DNA of 9,874 nt from Candidatus Zixiibacteriota bacterium (GTDB taxonomy: Bacteria; Zixibacteria; MSB-5A5; GN15; PGXB01): assembly GCA_003641425.1 (NCBI GenBank), contig QNAH01000072.1:1-9874 (forward strand). The letters run 5' to 3'. The position numbers and the translations under genes are program-made. The notes below the pieces were generated by a model. It was given only the letters and a program-made list of their open reading frames with translations. It searched no databases and was not told the DNA's origin. The stretch's first letter is position 1. Every line of letters starts with the position of its first letter. Below, one piece after another: positions 1-6,224 of the stretch.

Positions 1-25
1 CACCGCTTATGGGCGGTGATTTTTT
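1..25 (+). terminator. Intrinsic terminator of an upstream gene outside the window
   Basis: CACCGC at 1-6 pairs with GCGGTG at 13-18 across a 6-nt loop, and a run of six T follows at 20-25. The stem may extend left of base 1, so only part is visible. It would end a + strand transcript whose gene lies before the window, which fits the fresh promoter that starts a few bases later. Confidence 0.6.
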
Positions 26-31
26 ATTGAC

Positions 32-60
32 TTGACATTCTGGTGTTGGCAGGCATAAAT
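32..60 (+). promoter_or_regulatory. Sigma70-type promoter of the membrane-protein/transporter pair
   Basis: A perfect -35 TTGACA lies at 32-37 and a -10-like CATAAA at 54-59, with a 16-bp spacer. Transcription would start near 66. That places the possible GTG start at 43 inside the promoter and favours ATG 91 as the true start of the next gene. The box directly follows a terminator, as expected for a new transcription unit. Confidence 0.5.
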
Positions 61-90
61 TTCGATTGGTTTATTTCTGGAATCAATGTT

Positions 91-771
91 ATGCCGGATT
101 ACAGCCCGACAAAAAAATATTTATTCGCGGCGATTTTTGCTGTTGCCATGGCGTATTTCGAGGCGGCGGTGGTCGTGTATCTTCGTGAGATTTATTATCC
201 CGGGGGTTTTTCCCTCCCGCTTGTTATGATTCCGCAAAAGATGATAATAATCGAGCTGTTCCGTGAGGCTTCGACAATGATAATGCTGATTGCGGTAACG
301 TGGTTTATGGGGCGTAAGTTCTGGGAGCGGTTCGGATGGTTTATAATCCTGTTCGGTATCTGGGATATTTTTTATTATGTCTGGCTGAAACTCACTATTG
401 GATGGCCGGAGTCGCTTCTGGATTGGGATGTGCTGTTTTTGATTCCTGTTCCATGGATAGGGCCGGTGATCTCGCCGGTAGCGGTGTCGGCGGTGATGAT
501 TATAATCGGATATTCAATCACAAAACTGTATTTCAAGGGACGGCACTTCAAGCCGACTCTATTTTCATGGATACTGGCGATTATCGCGACATGCATGATC
601 CTGTTTTCTTTTATGTACGATTTCGATGCGACGCTTCATCTCCAGCCGCCGCGGCCATATTTGTACTGGCTTTTGATTTCCGGCCTGACATTATATGCCT
701 GGGCGTATCTGCATCCTTTCTGCAAAACCAAGATATTCAAACGTTCCTGGAATTTATCCGAGCATTTTTAG
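91..771 (+). CDS. Multi-pass membrane protein of unknown function
   Basis: I do not recognise this family. From ATG 91 the protein has 226 residues and looks like an integral membrane protein with about six hydrophobic helices. They fall near residues 10-30, 57-73, 81-100, 121-147, 158-175 and 189-206. The loop between helices 3 and 4 is rich in aromatic residues and prolines (GWPESLLDWD, then IPVPWIGPVISPV), a distinctive feature likely to be conserved in relatives. No catalytic motif or signal peptide is visible. The frame stays open to a GTG at 43, but that codon overlaps a good promoter, so I start at 91, where only a weak GGA precedes the ATG by nine bases. The transporter gene starts 46 nt downstream with its own ribosome site and no visible promoter, so the two are probably co-transcribed. 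The role is unknown. Confidence 0.75.
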   Translation: MPDYSPTKKYLFAAIFAVAMAYFEAAVVVYLREIYYPGGFSLPLVMIPQKMIIIELFREASTMIMLIAVTWFMGRKFWERFGWFIILFGIWDIFYYVWLKLTIGWPESLLDWDVLFLIPVPWIGPVISPVAVSAVMIIIGYSITKLYFKGRHFKPTLFSWILAIIATCMILFSFMYDFDATLHLQPPRPYLYWLLISGLTLYAWAYLHPFCKTKIFKRSWNLSEHF

Positions 772-817
772 CTTGTCAGCTTAATTGATATCCATTTTAT
801 TGTACTAGGGGAAATGC

Positions 818-2356
818 ATGACTGAGATTGAAAAAGTCGTACATAAATTCGAGGTGAAACAAAAAGTCGGTCTCTATCTCGGACCGATTCTGGCTTTGAT
901 ACTGCTTGTATTTTTCGATCTCGATCCGAACAATCCACTGGTAACACGAACGGCCGCGATTGCCATACTGATGGCGGTTTGGTGGATCACCGAGGCGATC
1001 CCGATTGCCGCTACGGCATTGATACCGGTGGTCCTGTTTCCCATTTTCGGTGTGATGAGCGGCAGGGATGTGGCGCCGCAGTATTTCAACAATATAATAT
1101 TTTTGTTTATCGGCGGTTTTATTATCGCGCTGGCGATGCAGAAGTGGAACCTGCATCGAAGGCTCGCCCTTAAAATCATCATGCTGATCGGGGTCAGCAG
1201 AAAAAAGGTGATCCTGGGATTCATGGTGGCGACGGCGTTTTTGTCGATGTGGATTTCCAACACGGCCACGGCGATGATGATGCTTCCGATCGCCCTGGCG
1301 GTGATTGCCAAACTCGATGAAAACTTCGGAGCCAAAAAAGTGAGGAAATTTTCAATTGGTTTGCTGATAGGGGTAGCATATGCCGCTTCGATCGGCGGTA
1401 TCGGGACATTGATAGGTACCCCGCCCAATCTGGCCTTTATCAGGATTTTTCAGATTTATTTTCCAGAGGCACCCGATATTTCTTTTGCCAACTGGCTCAT
1501 GTTCGGTTTGCCGTTTGTGATCGTTTTTTTGCTAATAGCATGGCAATTTATAACGTTGATTTTTGTCAGGGGTGAGGCAAACCTGAGGGCAGATGTGGAA
1601 ATATTCAGGTCGGAATACAGCCGACTCGGTAAAATCAAATTCGAAGAAAAGGTTGTCCTGATCGCTTTTGCGCTGGTTGCGTTATTGTGGATTTTTCGCA
1701 AGGATCTTGATTTCGGCTCACTGACCATACCGGGCTGGTCGGGCCTGTTTCCGGAATCGTTGTTTATCGATGACGGGACGGTGGCGGTTACTATAGCCAT
1801 GCTTTTTTTCCTGATCCCGGCGCGATCCGACGGGAAGGGGCGGCTGATGGACTGGCACACGGCGGTCAAGCTTCCGTGGGGAATCGTGATTCTTTTCGGA
1901 GGCGGCTTTGCGCTGGCGGCCGGGTTTGAGCACTCCGGGCTTTCGAACTGGCTTGGCGGACAATTAACCGGCTTCAGTCATTTCCCGCCGCTCTTGATCA
2001 TTGTTGTCGTCTGCTTAATGATGACATTCCTGACCGAATTAACATCAAATACCGCCACGACACAGATGATTCTTCCGATTCTGGCTTCACTAGCGGTAGC
2101 AATAAAAATAAATCCGCTGATGCTGATGATTCCGGCGACCCTTTCGGCCTCCTGCGCTTTTATGTTGCCGGTGGCGACACCTCCGAATGCGATAATTTTC
2201 GGATCCGGGCGTATTACGGTCAATCAGTTGGCCAAAACAGGAGTGTTATTGAATCTAATGGGGGTCATAATAATAACACTTGCAATTTATCTTTTGGGTC
2301 TTTATGTTTTTAATATTGACCTCGGTCGATATCCGGAGTGGGGTAATTTACAATAA
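818..2356 (+). CDS. SLC13/DASS-family sodium:anion symporter
   Basis: This 512-residue inner-membrane protein belongs to the divalent anion:sodium symporter family (SLC13, CitMHS/INDY-like), which takes up di- and tricarboxylates or, in some members, sulfate. Both hallmark SNT signatures that build the sodium and substrate sites are present: SNTAT at 147-151 and SNTAT at 410-414. Each is followed by a TPPN loop, at 201-204 and 454-457. A GGGFALAAGF segment at 361-370 marks the start of the second inverted half. The N-terminal segment WWITEAIPIAATALIP (55-70) is also typical. Length matches the family; no TrkA-C (RCK) insert, seen in many sulfate-type members, is present. AGGGGA at 807-812 sits five bases before ATG 818. 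The substrate cannot be read from sequence. A four-carbon dicarboxylate is the default guess, while the nearby cysteine-synthesis genes leave a sulfur anion possible. Confidence 0.9.
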   Translation: MTEIEKVVHKFEVKQKVGLYLGPILALILLVFFDLDPNNPLVTRTAAIAILMAVWWITEAIPIAATALIPVVLFPIFGVMSGRDVAPQYFNNIIFLFIGGFIIALAMQKWNLHRRLALKIIMLIGVSRKKVILGFMVATAFLSMWISNTATAMMMLPIALAVIAKLDENFGAKKVRKFSIGLLIGVAYAASIGGIGTLIGTPPNLAFIRIFQIYFPEAPDISFANWLMFGLPFVIVFLLIAWQFITLIFVRGEANLRADVEIFRSEYSRLGKIKFEEKVVLIAFALVALLWIFRKDLDFGSLTIPGWSGLFPESLFIDDGTVAVTIAMLFFLIPARSDGKGRLMDWHTAVKLPWGIVILFGGGFALAAGFEHSGLSNWLGGQLTGFSHFPPLLIIVVVCLMMTFLTELTSNTATTQMILPILASLAVAIKINPLMLMIPATLSASCAFMLPVATPPNAIIFGSGRITVNQLAKTGVLLNLMGVIIITLAIYLLGLYVFNIDLGRYPEWGNLQ

Positions 2357-2448
2357 ATTTGGATGTAATTAGCGTAGTTTATATAATATTGCATGTATCG
2401 GATAAATCCCGGTTTTTCAGCCGGAATGTCAGAGGGTCTTTTTAAAAT

Positions 2449-2502
2449 TTGAATATCGGTCGATTTAGACATAATTTAAACAATCAGTCTATACATACGT
2501 AT
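2449..2502 (+). promoter_or_regulatory. Probable promoter and operator of the Rrf2-cysK unit
   Basis: TTGAAT at 2449-2454 and CATAAT at 2470-2475 form a moderate promoter with a 15-bp spacer. An inverted repeat, TAGAC at 2466-2470 and GTCTA at 2487-2491, straddles the -10 and predicted start. An 8-bp palindrome ATACGTAT follows at 2495-2502. Their position before a gene for a DNA-binding repressor suggests autoregulation, but no Rrf2 consensus was matched. The rest of the 186-nt gap is AT-rich. Confidence 0.35.
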
Positions 2503-2542
2503 CTTAGATAAAGTAGTAATCATTAAATGTATAGGGGGTTCC

Positions 2543-2950
2543 ATGATCTCGTTGAAAGCTCAATATGGGCTAAAGGCAATTGTTTCTCTGGCGGCCTATT
2601 ACGGCAAGGGCGCTCTGCAGGCCAAGGAGATTGCCAGCAGCCAGAATGTTCCGGTCAGGTATCTGGAATTGCTTCTCTCCCAATTGAGAAGAGCAAGGCT
2701 TGTAGATGCCACACGAGGGAAAAAGGGCGGCTACTATCTGGCCAAGAAGCCCAACACAATTACTGTTTTCGATATTGTTTCAGCGTTTGAAGGAAATATT
2801 CTTTACTCGGCCGAGGGCCGCGAAAACGGTGGGCCGCTTGCTTTTGTGTGGAAAGACGCCGAGAAAATGGCTGTAAAGTATTTCAAGTCGATCAAGATAT
2901 CTGATTTGGCGCCGAAACTTGGTTCGGTCAAGGAAATGTATCATATTTAG
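2543..2950 (+). CDS. Rrf2-family transcriptional regulator, cysteine-free (CymR-like)
   Basis: This 135-residue protein is a full-length Rrf2 winged-helix repressor. The N-terminus MISLKAQYGLKAIVSLA is the family's first helix. The helix-turn-helix follows at about 27-52 (AKEIASSQNVPVRYLELLLSQL), and the wing at 58-68 contains RGKKGGYYLAK. Rrf2 members that bind iron-sulfur clusters (IscR, NsrR, RsrR) use cysteines in the C-terminal half. This protein has no cysteine at all, so a cluster sensor of that kind is excluded. Cysteine-free members include CymR, the Firmicutes repressor of cysteine metabolism, which works in complex with the CysK enzyme. Cysteine synthase lies 58 nt downstream on the same strand, which makes a CymR-like role likely but unproven. 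AGGGGG at 2533-2538 fixes the start at ATG 2543. Confidence 0.88.
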   Translation: MISLKAQYGLKAIVSLAAYYGKGALQAKEIASSQNVPVRYLELLLSQLRRARLVDATRGKKGGYYLAKKPNTITVFDIVSAFEGNILYSAEGRENGGPLAFVWKDAEKMAVKYFKSIKISDLAPKLGSVKEMYHI

Positions 2951-3008
2951 ATGATTTTTTGCGTATTATCTTAAAATGAGATGAAATACATCCGTTTAAG
3001 GTAGTTCT

Positions 3009-3941
3009 ATGGTCAAAATATCTTCAGATATCACCGAATTAATCGGCCGAACGCCTCTTGTCAGGTTGAATAAACTCACTCGGGGACTGCCGGGCATTGT
3101 GGCGGCGAAAATGGAATCGTTCAATCCTATGTCATCGGTAAAAGATAGAATTGCGTATTCCATGATTTCCGATGCCGAAAAAAATGGGCTTTTGAAAAAA
3201 GAAACGATCATAGTGGAGCCGACCTCGGGCAACACCGGTATCGCTTTGGCATATATTTCGGCGGTTCGCGGCTACAGATTAATATTAACCATGCCGGAGA
3301 CAATGTCGCTTGAGCGGCGAAGTCTGCTCAAGGCGCTGGGGGCCGAATTGATTCTTACTCCCGGCGCTGATGGTATGCCGGGTGCAATTAGGAAGGCTGA
3401 GGAAATTCTGGCCTCGACGTCTAATTCATTTATGCCTCAGCAGTTCAAAAACGCGGCCAATCCCCAAATCCATTATAGCACCACCGGTCCCGAAATCTGG
3501 GATGATACCGAGGGGACAGTCGATATTTTTATTGCCGGTGTGGGAACCGGCGGGACCGTTACAGGAGTCGGCAGTTGTTTGAAAGAACGCAAGGACTCAG
3601 TCAAAGTTATTGCTGTCGAACCGGCGGCATCGCCGTTTCTCTCGAAAGGAGAAAAGGGTCCACATCCGATTCAGGGTATCGGTGCCGGTTTCAAACCGGA
3701 CGTTCTTGATCTCAGTGTTGTCGATGAAATTATGACGATAGAGAATGATGATGCGATCGAAACCACCCGGCGTTTGGCTCGCGAGGAGGGTATTTTCTGC
3801 GGCATCTCTGCAGGTGCCAATGTTGCGGCTTCTCTTAAGGTTGCGGCATTAGCTGAAAATAAAAACAAGCTGATTGTGACAATAATTTGTGATACTGGCG
3901 AAAGATATTTATCAACACTGACATTTTCCGAGCTCGAATAA
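3009..3941 (+). CDS. cysK: Cysteine synthase (O-acetylserine sulfhydrylase)
   Basis: This cytoplasmic PLP enzyme makes L-cysteine from O-acetyl-L-serine and sulfide, the last step of assimilation. At 310 residues it has the usual CysK length. The PLP lysine is K45 in NPMSSVKDR. The substrate-binding loop PTSGNTG is at 71-77, the phosphate-binding GVGTGGT at 177-183, IQGIGAGF at 221-228 and the cofactor-contacting serine in GISAGAN at 265-271. All key motifs are intact. The C-terminus DTGERYLSTLTF is also typical. AAGG at 2998-3001 precedes ATG 3009 by seven bases. It most likely shares a transcript with the Rrf2 regulator upstream and may also act as that regulator's partner. CysM or cystathionine beta-synthase-like enzymes are close relatives, but motifs and length favour CysK. 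Confidence 0.95.
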   Translation: MVKISSDITELIGRTPLVRLNKLTRGLPGIVAAKMESFNPMSSVKDRIAYSMISDAEKNGLLKKETIIVEPTSGNTGIALAYISAVRGYRLILTMPETMSLERRSLLKALGAELILTPGADGMPGAIRKAEEILASTSNSFMPQQFKNAANPQIHYSTTGPEIWDDTEGTVDIFIAGVGTGGTVTGVGSCLKERKDSVKVIAVEPAASPFLSKGEKGPHPIQGIGAGFKPDVLDLSVVDEIMTIENDDAIETTRRLAREEGIFCGISAGANVAASLKVAALAENKNKLIVTIICDTGERYLSTLTFSELE

Positions 3942-3958
3942 TCCATAAATATTCAATT

Positions 3959-3985
3959 TCATATTGAAACGGTGTTTCAATATGA
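3959..3985. repeat. Perfect 12-bp inverted repeat (hairpin) after cysK
   Basis: TCATATTGAAAC at 3959-3970 and its exact reverse complement at 3974-3985 flank a 3-nt GGT loop. A second short hairpin follows at once: GTTTC at 3986-3990 with GAAAC at 3996-4000. No T-run follows either, so this is not an ordinary intrinsic terminator. It could be a protein-binding site, an mRNA 3'-end stabiliser or a dispersed repeat. The ATTGAAAC end resembles many CRISPR repeats, but no array is present. Confidence 0.8.
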
Positions 3986-4054
3986 GTTTCCAATCGAAAC
4001 GAAATGAAGAATTGGTATGTTTCGTAATCTATACCTCTATTTATGTAAATGTCT

Positions 4055-4259
4055 GTTAATGAGTGGGGGGCAAACACTTACCAATTACAGGCAAAATTTT
4101 GGATATTCCGGCACAGGAAATGCTCCCCAATCTGACAAGTGTTTTGCCGGTGAGGAGGCATGTTAACTCAAAGGGGGTTGGGTTGTAACATACAGACCAT
4201 GTTACCCATTCGAGGGGCCGCTTCAGATTCGGACATTGAATCTGAAGCGGTTTTTTTTT
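4055..4259 (+). ncRNA. Candidate structured RNA of unknown class ending in a strong terminator
   Basis: About 200 nt between cysK and the next gene lack a convincing protein-coding gene but carry several long-range complements in + orientation. GTTAA (4055-4059) can pair with TTAAC (4163-4167). GGCAAACACTT (4069-4079) can pair with 4137-4148, giving 11 pairs with one bulged U. TTCC and GGAA form a small hairpin (4106-4119). GTAACAT (4185-4191) can pair with ATGTTAC (4199-4205) or, alternatively, with ATGTTA at 4160-4165. An intrinsic terminator closes the element at 4218-4259. AGGAGG at 4153-4158 lies one base before an ATG, too close to act normally. I compared it from memory with 6S, SRP, tmRNA, RNase P and common riboswitch cores and found no match. 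It may be a free small RNA or an attenuator for the downstream gene. The 5' end is a guess; only a weak promoter (TTGGTA 4012-4017, TCTATT 4036-4041) is visible. Confidence 0.45.
4218..4259 (+). terminator. Strong intrinsic terminator
   Basis: Thirteen bases at 4218-4230 (starting CCGCTTCAG) pair perfectly with 4238-4250 around a 7-nt GGACATT loop, followed by nine T at 4251-4259. This is the strongest terminator in the window. It lies 277 nt after the cysK stop codon, so it more likely ends the intervening RNA than cysK alone, and only 33 nt before ATG 4292. Confidence 0.92.
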
Positions 4260-4285
4260 GCTTTTAAGCTCATGTGAGCTATATT
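4258..4285 (+). promoter_or_regulatory. Possible promoter for a leaderless mRNA, with inverted repeat
   Basis: TATATT at 4280-4285 resembles a good -10, with a weak TTGCTT at 4258-4263 (16-bp spacer). The expected start of transcription, about seven bases after the -10, falls on ATG 4292 itself. An inverted repeat AGCTCA/TGAGCT with a 2-bp centre (4267-4280) lies between the two boxes and could be an operator. No ribosome-binding site precedes the ATG, which fits a leaderless transcript. Read-through of the terminator is the alternative. Confidence 0.3.
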
Positions 4286-4291
4286 CCTTTG

Positions 4292-5101
4292 ATGGAAAAG
4301 CAATACAGGTTTGGGATATCAACAACAGTTGATCTATCCGTAGATATTTTTACGCAGTTGGATATTTTTGCCCGTGCCGGATTTGATTTTATATCGCTCA
4401 GCGCCCGTCCGGCTCATAGCCGTTTTTTCGACAGCGAAGCGTTTGCGGAAGTTTTGAGGCGGGTTGAAGAGCTTGGATTCTTTATTGAATCGGCCCATTT
4501 TCCTTTTTGGGAAGGTTATGATCCGGCGGCAATGGAAGAAAAAGACCGCGAACTGGCGCTGAAAAATCTGGCCGAGTATATGGAATTTGCAGGCACGCAC
4601 AAAATACCGATTGTCATAGTCCATCCCCATTATTATTTCAATGATGCCAAAGAGGCTTGTTTTGAGCGGGCGGCCCGATCGCTTGAAAAGGCTCTGGTAT
4701 TCAAGCCTGAGAATATTCGTATGGCAATTGAAAATCTTCCAACTGCCGCAGGTTCGTGGATATGCGAAAATCTGCTGGAGGAATTCGGCAATGACCGGGT
4801 CGGATTTTGTTATGACAGTTCACATGAAAACATGAGCGGTAAACCATTTCATCTGCTGTCGAAATTTTATTATCGCCTGACGACGACTCATCTGTCTGAT
4901 AATCATGGCGGCTCTGACGAACATCTTGTTCCCGGTGATGGAAATATTGACTGGCGAAAGACAAGGGAATATCTGGATAAATCACCGCTGAATAATATTT
5001 TATTTGAGGTCGGCACGGGGGAGAAGCTGACCGAACCGGTGGAGAGTTTTGTAGGGCGGACCAAAAGGGCAATCAGATTTATGTTTGAAGGTGCGGGATA
5101 G
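4292..5101 (+). CDS. Sugar phosphate isomerase/epimerase-like TIM-barrel protein
   Basis: This 269-residue protein belongs to the xylose isomerase-like / AP endonuclease 2 superfamily, metal-dependent TIM barrels that isomerise or epimerise sugars and related polyols. Family landmarks, numbered from M1 of this call, are AHFPFWEGYDP (68-78), IVIVHPHYYF (107-116), AIENLP (145-150), GFCYDSSHE (171-179), THLSDNHG (199-206) and ILFEVGTG (236-243). The likely metal ligands are E147, D175, H200 (or D203) and E239, all in the expected strand ends. The substrate cannot be deduced, and no sugar-pathway gene flanks it. The frame extends to GTG 4274, but that codon lies inside an inverted repeat and MEKQYRFGIS is a normal family start. 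No ribosome site is visible at either. It follows the terminated RNA by 33 nt. Confidence 0.85.
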   Translation: MEKQYRFGISTTVDLSVDIFTQLDIFARAGFDFISLSARPAHSRFFDSEAFAEVLRRVEELGFFIESAHFPFWEGYDPAAMEEKDRELALKNLAEYMEFAGTHKIPIVIVHPHYYFNDAKEACFERAARSLEKALVFKPENIRMAIENLPTAAGSWICENLLEEFGNDRVGFCYDSSHENMSGKPFHLLSKFYYRLTTTHLSDNHGGSDEHLVPGDGNIDWRKTREYLDKSPLNNILFEVGTGEKLTEPVESFVGRTKRAIRFMFEGAG

Positions 5102-5159
5102 GGCATAAATGCTATTGGTGATGAAGAAACGGAGCGACAATAATGGAACATTTCGCCTG

Positions 5160-5188
5160 TGCAATCATAAGACTATAAATAATATAAT
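5160..5188 (+). promoter_or_regulatory. Likely promoter of the TPR gene
   Basis: A perfect -10 TATAAT lies at 5183-5188 in an AT-rich stretch, with TATAAA at 5174-5179 just upstream. The matching -35 region (TGCAAT at 5160-5165) is poor. It is in the 167-nt gap before the TPR gene, leaving a leader of roughly 75 nt. Nothing else was recognised in the gap. Confidence 0.35.
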
Positions 5189-5268
5189 GTTATGCGGAAG
5201 ATATTTGGGCGCAATAAGAGAAAGCTAATTGCAGAAAAAATTCAAATCAGCATAGTGGAGATGATAAA

Positions 5269-6156
5269 ATGGCAATCAATTATAAAAACAGATTATTTAA
5301 GAATTCCGGGATTGTAATTATATTTTGTTCCCTGCTACTCGGAGTGTTTACATCCGATGCCCCGGCCCAGCAGTCGGCTGACGAATATATTCAAAAGGGA
5401 AATGACTATCTCAGCAATAATCAGCCGGCCGAGGCTGTCGGGGCTTTCACCGAGGCGCTAAAGACAGAACCGAATAATGCCATGATTTATCTTCAAAGAG
5501 GTATCTCGTACGGCCGATCCGGCGAGATGTTGAAAGCAATCGAGGATATTAAGACTTCTATCAAGCTTGATCCCGAAATCCCGGAGGCTTATTTCAGTCT
5601 CGGGCTGGCTTATGAGAATCTCGACAAGAAAGACACGGCAATCGATTGGTACACCAAAGCAATAGAGCATAATGTCGATTACGCCGGGGCTTATTATAAT
5701 CGTGGTACATTGTATCACAAAAAGGGAATTCACAACCGGGCCATTGCCGATTTCAAGCGGGCGATCAGTATCAGGCCGGACTATCCCAAGGCTTATTACA
5801 ATATGGGTGTGGCGTACCGAATAATGCAGGATACGACAATGGCACTCCGCAGTTATACCCGGGCCATTGAACTTCAGCCGGATTATCTGGATGCTTTGTA
5901 TAATCGCGGAAGATTATATTATGATATGGATGATTTCAAACGGGCCATTGAGGATTTCAAGAAGATGACGGTTTATGATTCGACCGATGCCCATGCCTGG
6001 TATAATCTGGGCGCCACCTATGAGATTGACCATCAGTATGAGGAAGCTATAGAAGCCTTTAAAAAATATATTACCTTTGCCCCGCCCGAGGAAAAGCAGA
6101 CGGTTGAAGATGTAAAAATGAGATTTGACGAGATCGAGAAGAAAATGAATCGGTAA
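5269..6156 (+). CDS. Exported protein with seven tandem TPRs
   Basis: This 295-residue protein begins with a charged segment and a hydrophobic stretch (about 14-28, GIVIIFCSLLLGVF) followed by SDAPAQQ, a probable signal peptide cut after A33. The rest is a solid array of tetratricopeptide repeats of exactly 34 residues, starting near 37, 71, 105, 139, 173, 207 and 241. They show the canonical pattern of small and aromatic residues (for example AYYNRGTLYHKKGIHNRAIA). A short charged helix ends the protein. TPR arrays bind other proteins, so a periplasmic or outer-membrane scaffold role is likely, but no partner can be named. C20 is preceded by phenylalanine, so it does not make a good lipobox. 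GGAG at 5257-5260 lies eight bases before ATG 5269. It appears to be a single-gene unit facing convergently oriented genes. Confidence 0.9.
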   Translation: MAINYKNRLFKNSGIVIIFCSLLLGVFTSDAPAQQSADEYIQKGNDYLSNNQPAEAVGAFTEALKTEPNNAMIYLQRGISYGRSGEMLKAIEDIKTSIKLDPEIPEAYFSLGLAYENLDKKDTAIDWYTKAIEHNVDYAGAYYNRGTLYHKKGIHNRAIADFKRAISIRPDYPKAYYNMGVAYRIMQDTTMALRSYTRAIELQPDYLDALYNRGRLYYDMDDFKRAIEDFKKMTVYDSTDAHAWYNLGATYEIDHQYEEAIEAFKKYITFAPPEEKQTVEDVKMRFDEIEKKMNR

Positions 6157-6180
6157 TCTTGTCAATGTCCCGGTATCAGG

Positions 6181-6223
6181 CCGATTCAATCGGAAGTCTT
6201 CATCGAACAGATTTATCGATAAA
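6181..6223. repeat. Two short palindromes in the convergent gap
   Basis: CCGATT-C-AATCGG at 6181-6193 and the 12-bp palindrome TTTATCGATAAA at 6212-6223 lie between the TPR gene and the converging GAF gene. Neither is followed by a T-run on either strand, so I cannot call a terminator, although this 68-nt gap is where one would be expected for both genes. Confidence 0.5.
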
Positions 6224-6224
6224 A

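Noticed and set aside
874..1428. Long open frame on the minus strand inside the transporter gene, and similar antisense frames elsewhere
   Set aside because: They lie opposite genes with full family motifs, and their products look like low-complexity shadows of those genes with no recognisable domain.
2409..2443. A terminator after the DASS gene (CCGG-N8-CCGG, then a short T-run)
   Set aside because: The stem has only four pairs and the T-run begins about 14 nt after it, so it does not meet terminator criteria.
3959..4000. A CRISPR repeat, because of the ATTGAAAC / GTTTCAAT ends
   Set aside because: Only one palindromic unit is present; there are no regularly spaced copies, spacers or cas genes in the window.
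4055..4259. A c-di-GMP-I, 6S, SRP or CsrB-like RNA
   Set aside because: A GGCAAAC string and four GGA triplets hinted at these, but the conserved cores (the GEMM core, the SRP GGAA/AGCAG loop, dense GGA loops) are missing.
4160..4267. A 35-codon open frame running through the strong terminator, with AGGAGG upstream
   Set aside because: The Shine-Dalgarno-like AGGAGG is one base from the ATG, too close for initiation, and the frame crosses the terminator stem and U-tract. A leader peptide cannot be fully excluded.
5109..5228. A 39-codon open frame starting at ATG 5109, with AGGG five bases before it
   Set aside because: Its length is within chance expectation, the product resembles no protein, and a perfect -10 box lies inside it. 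I treat it as part of the TPR-gene promoter region.
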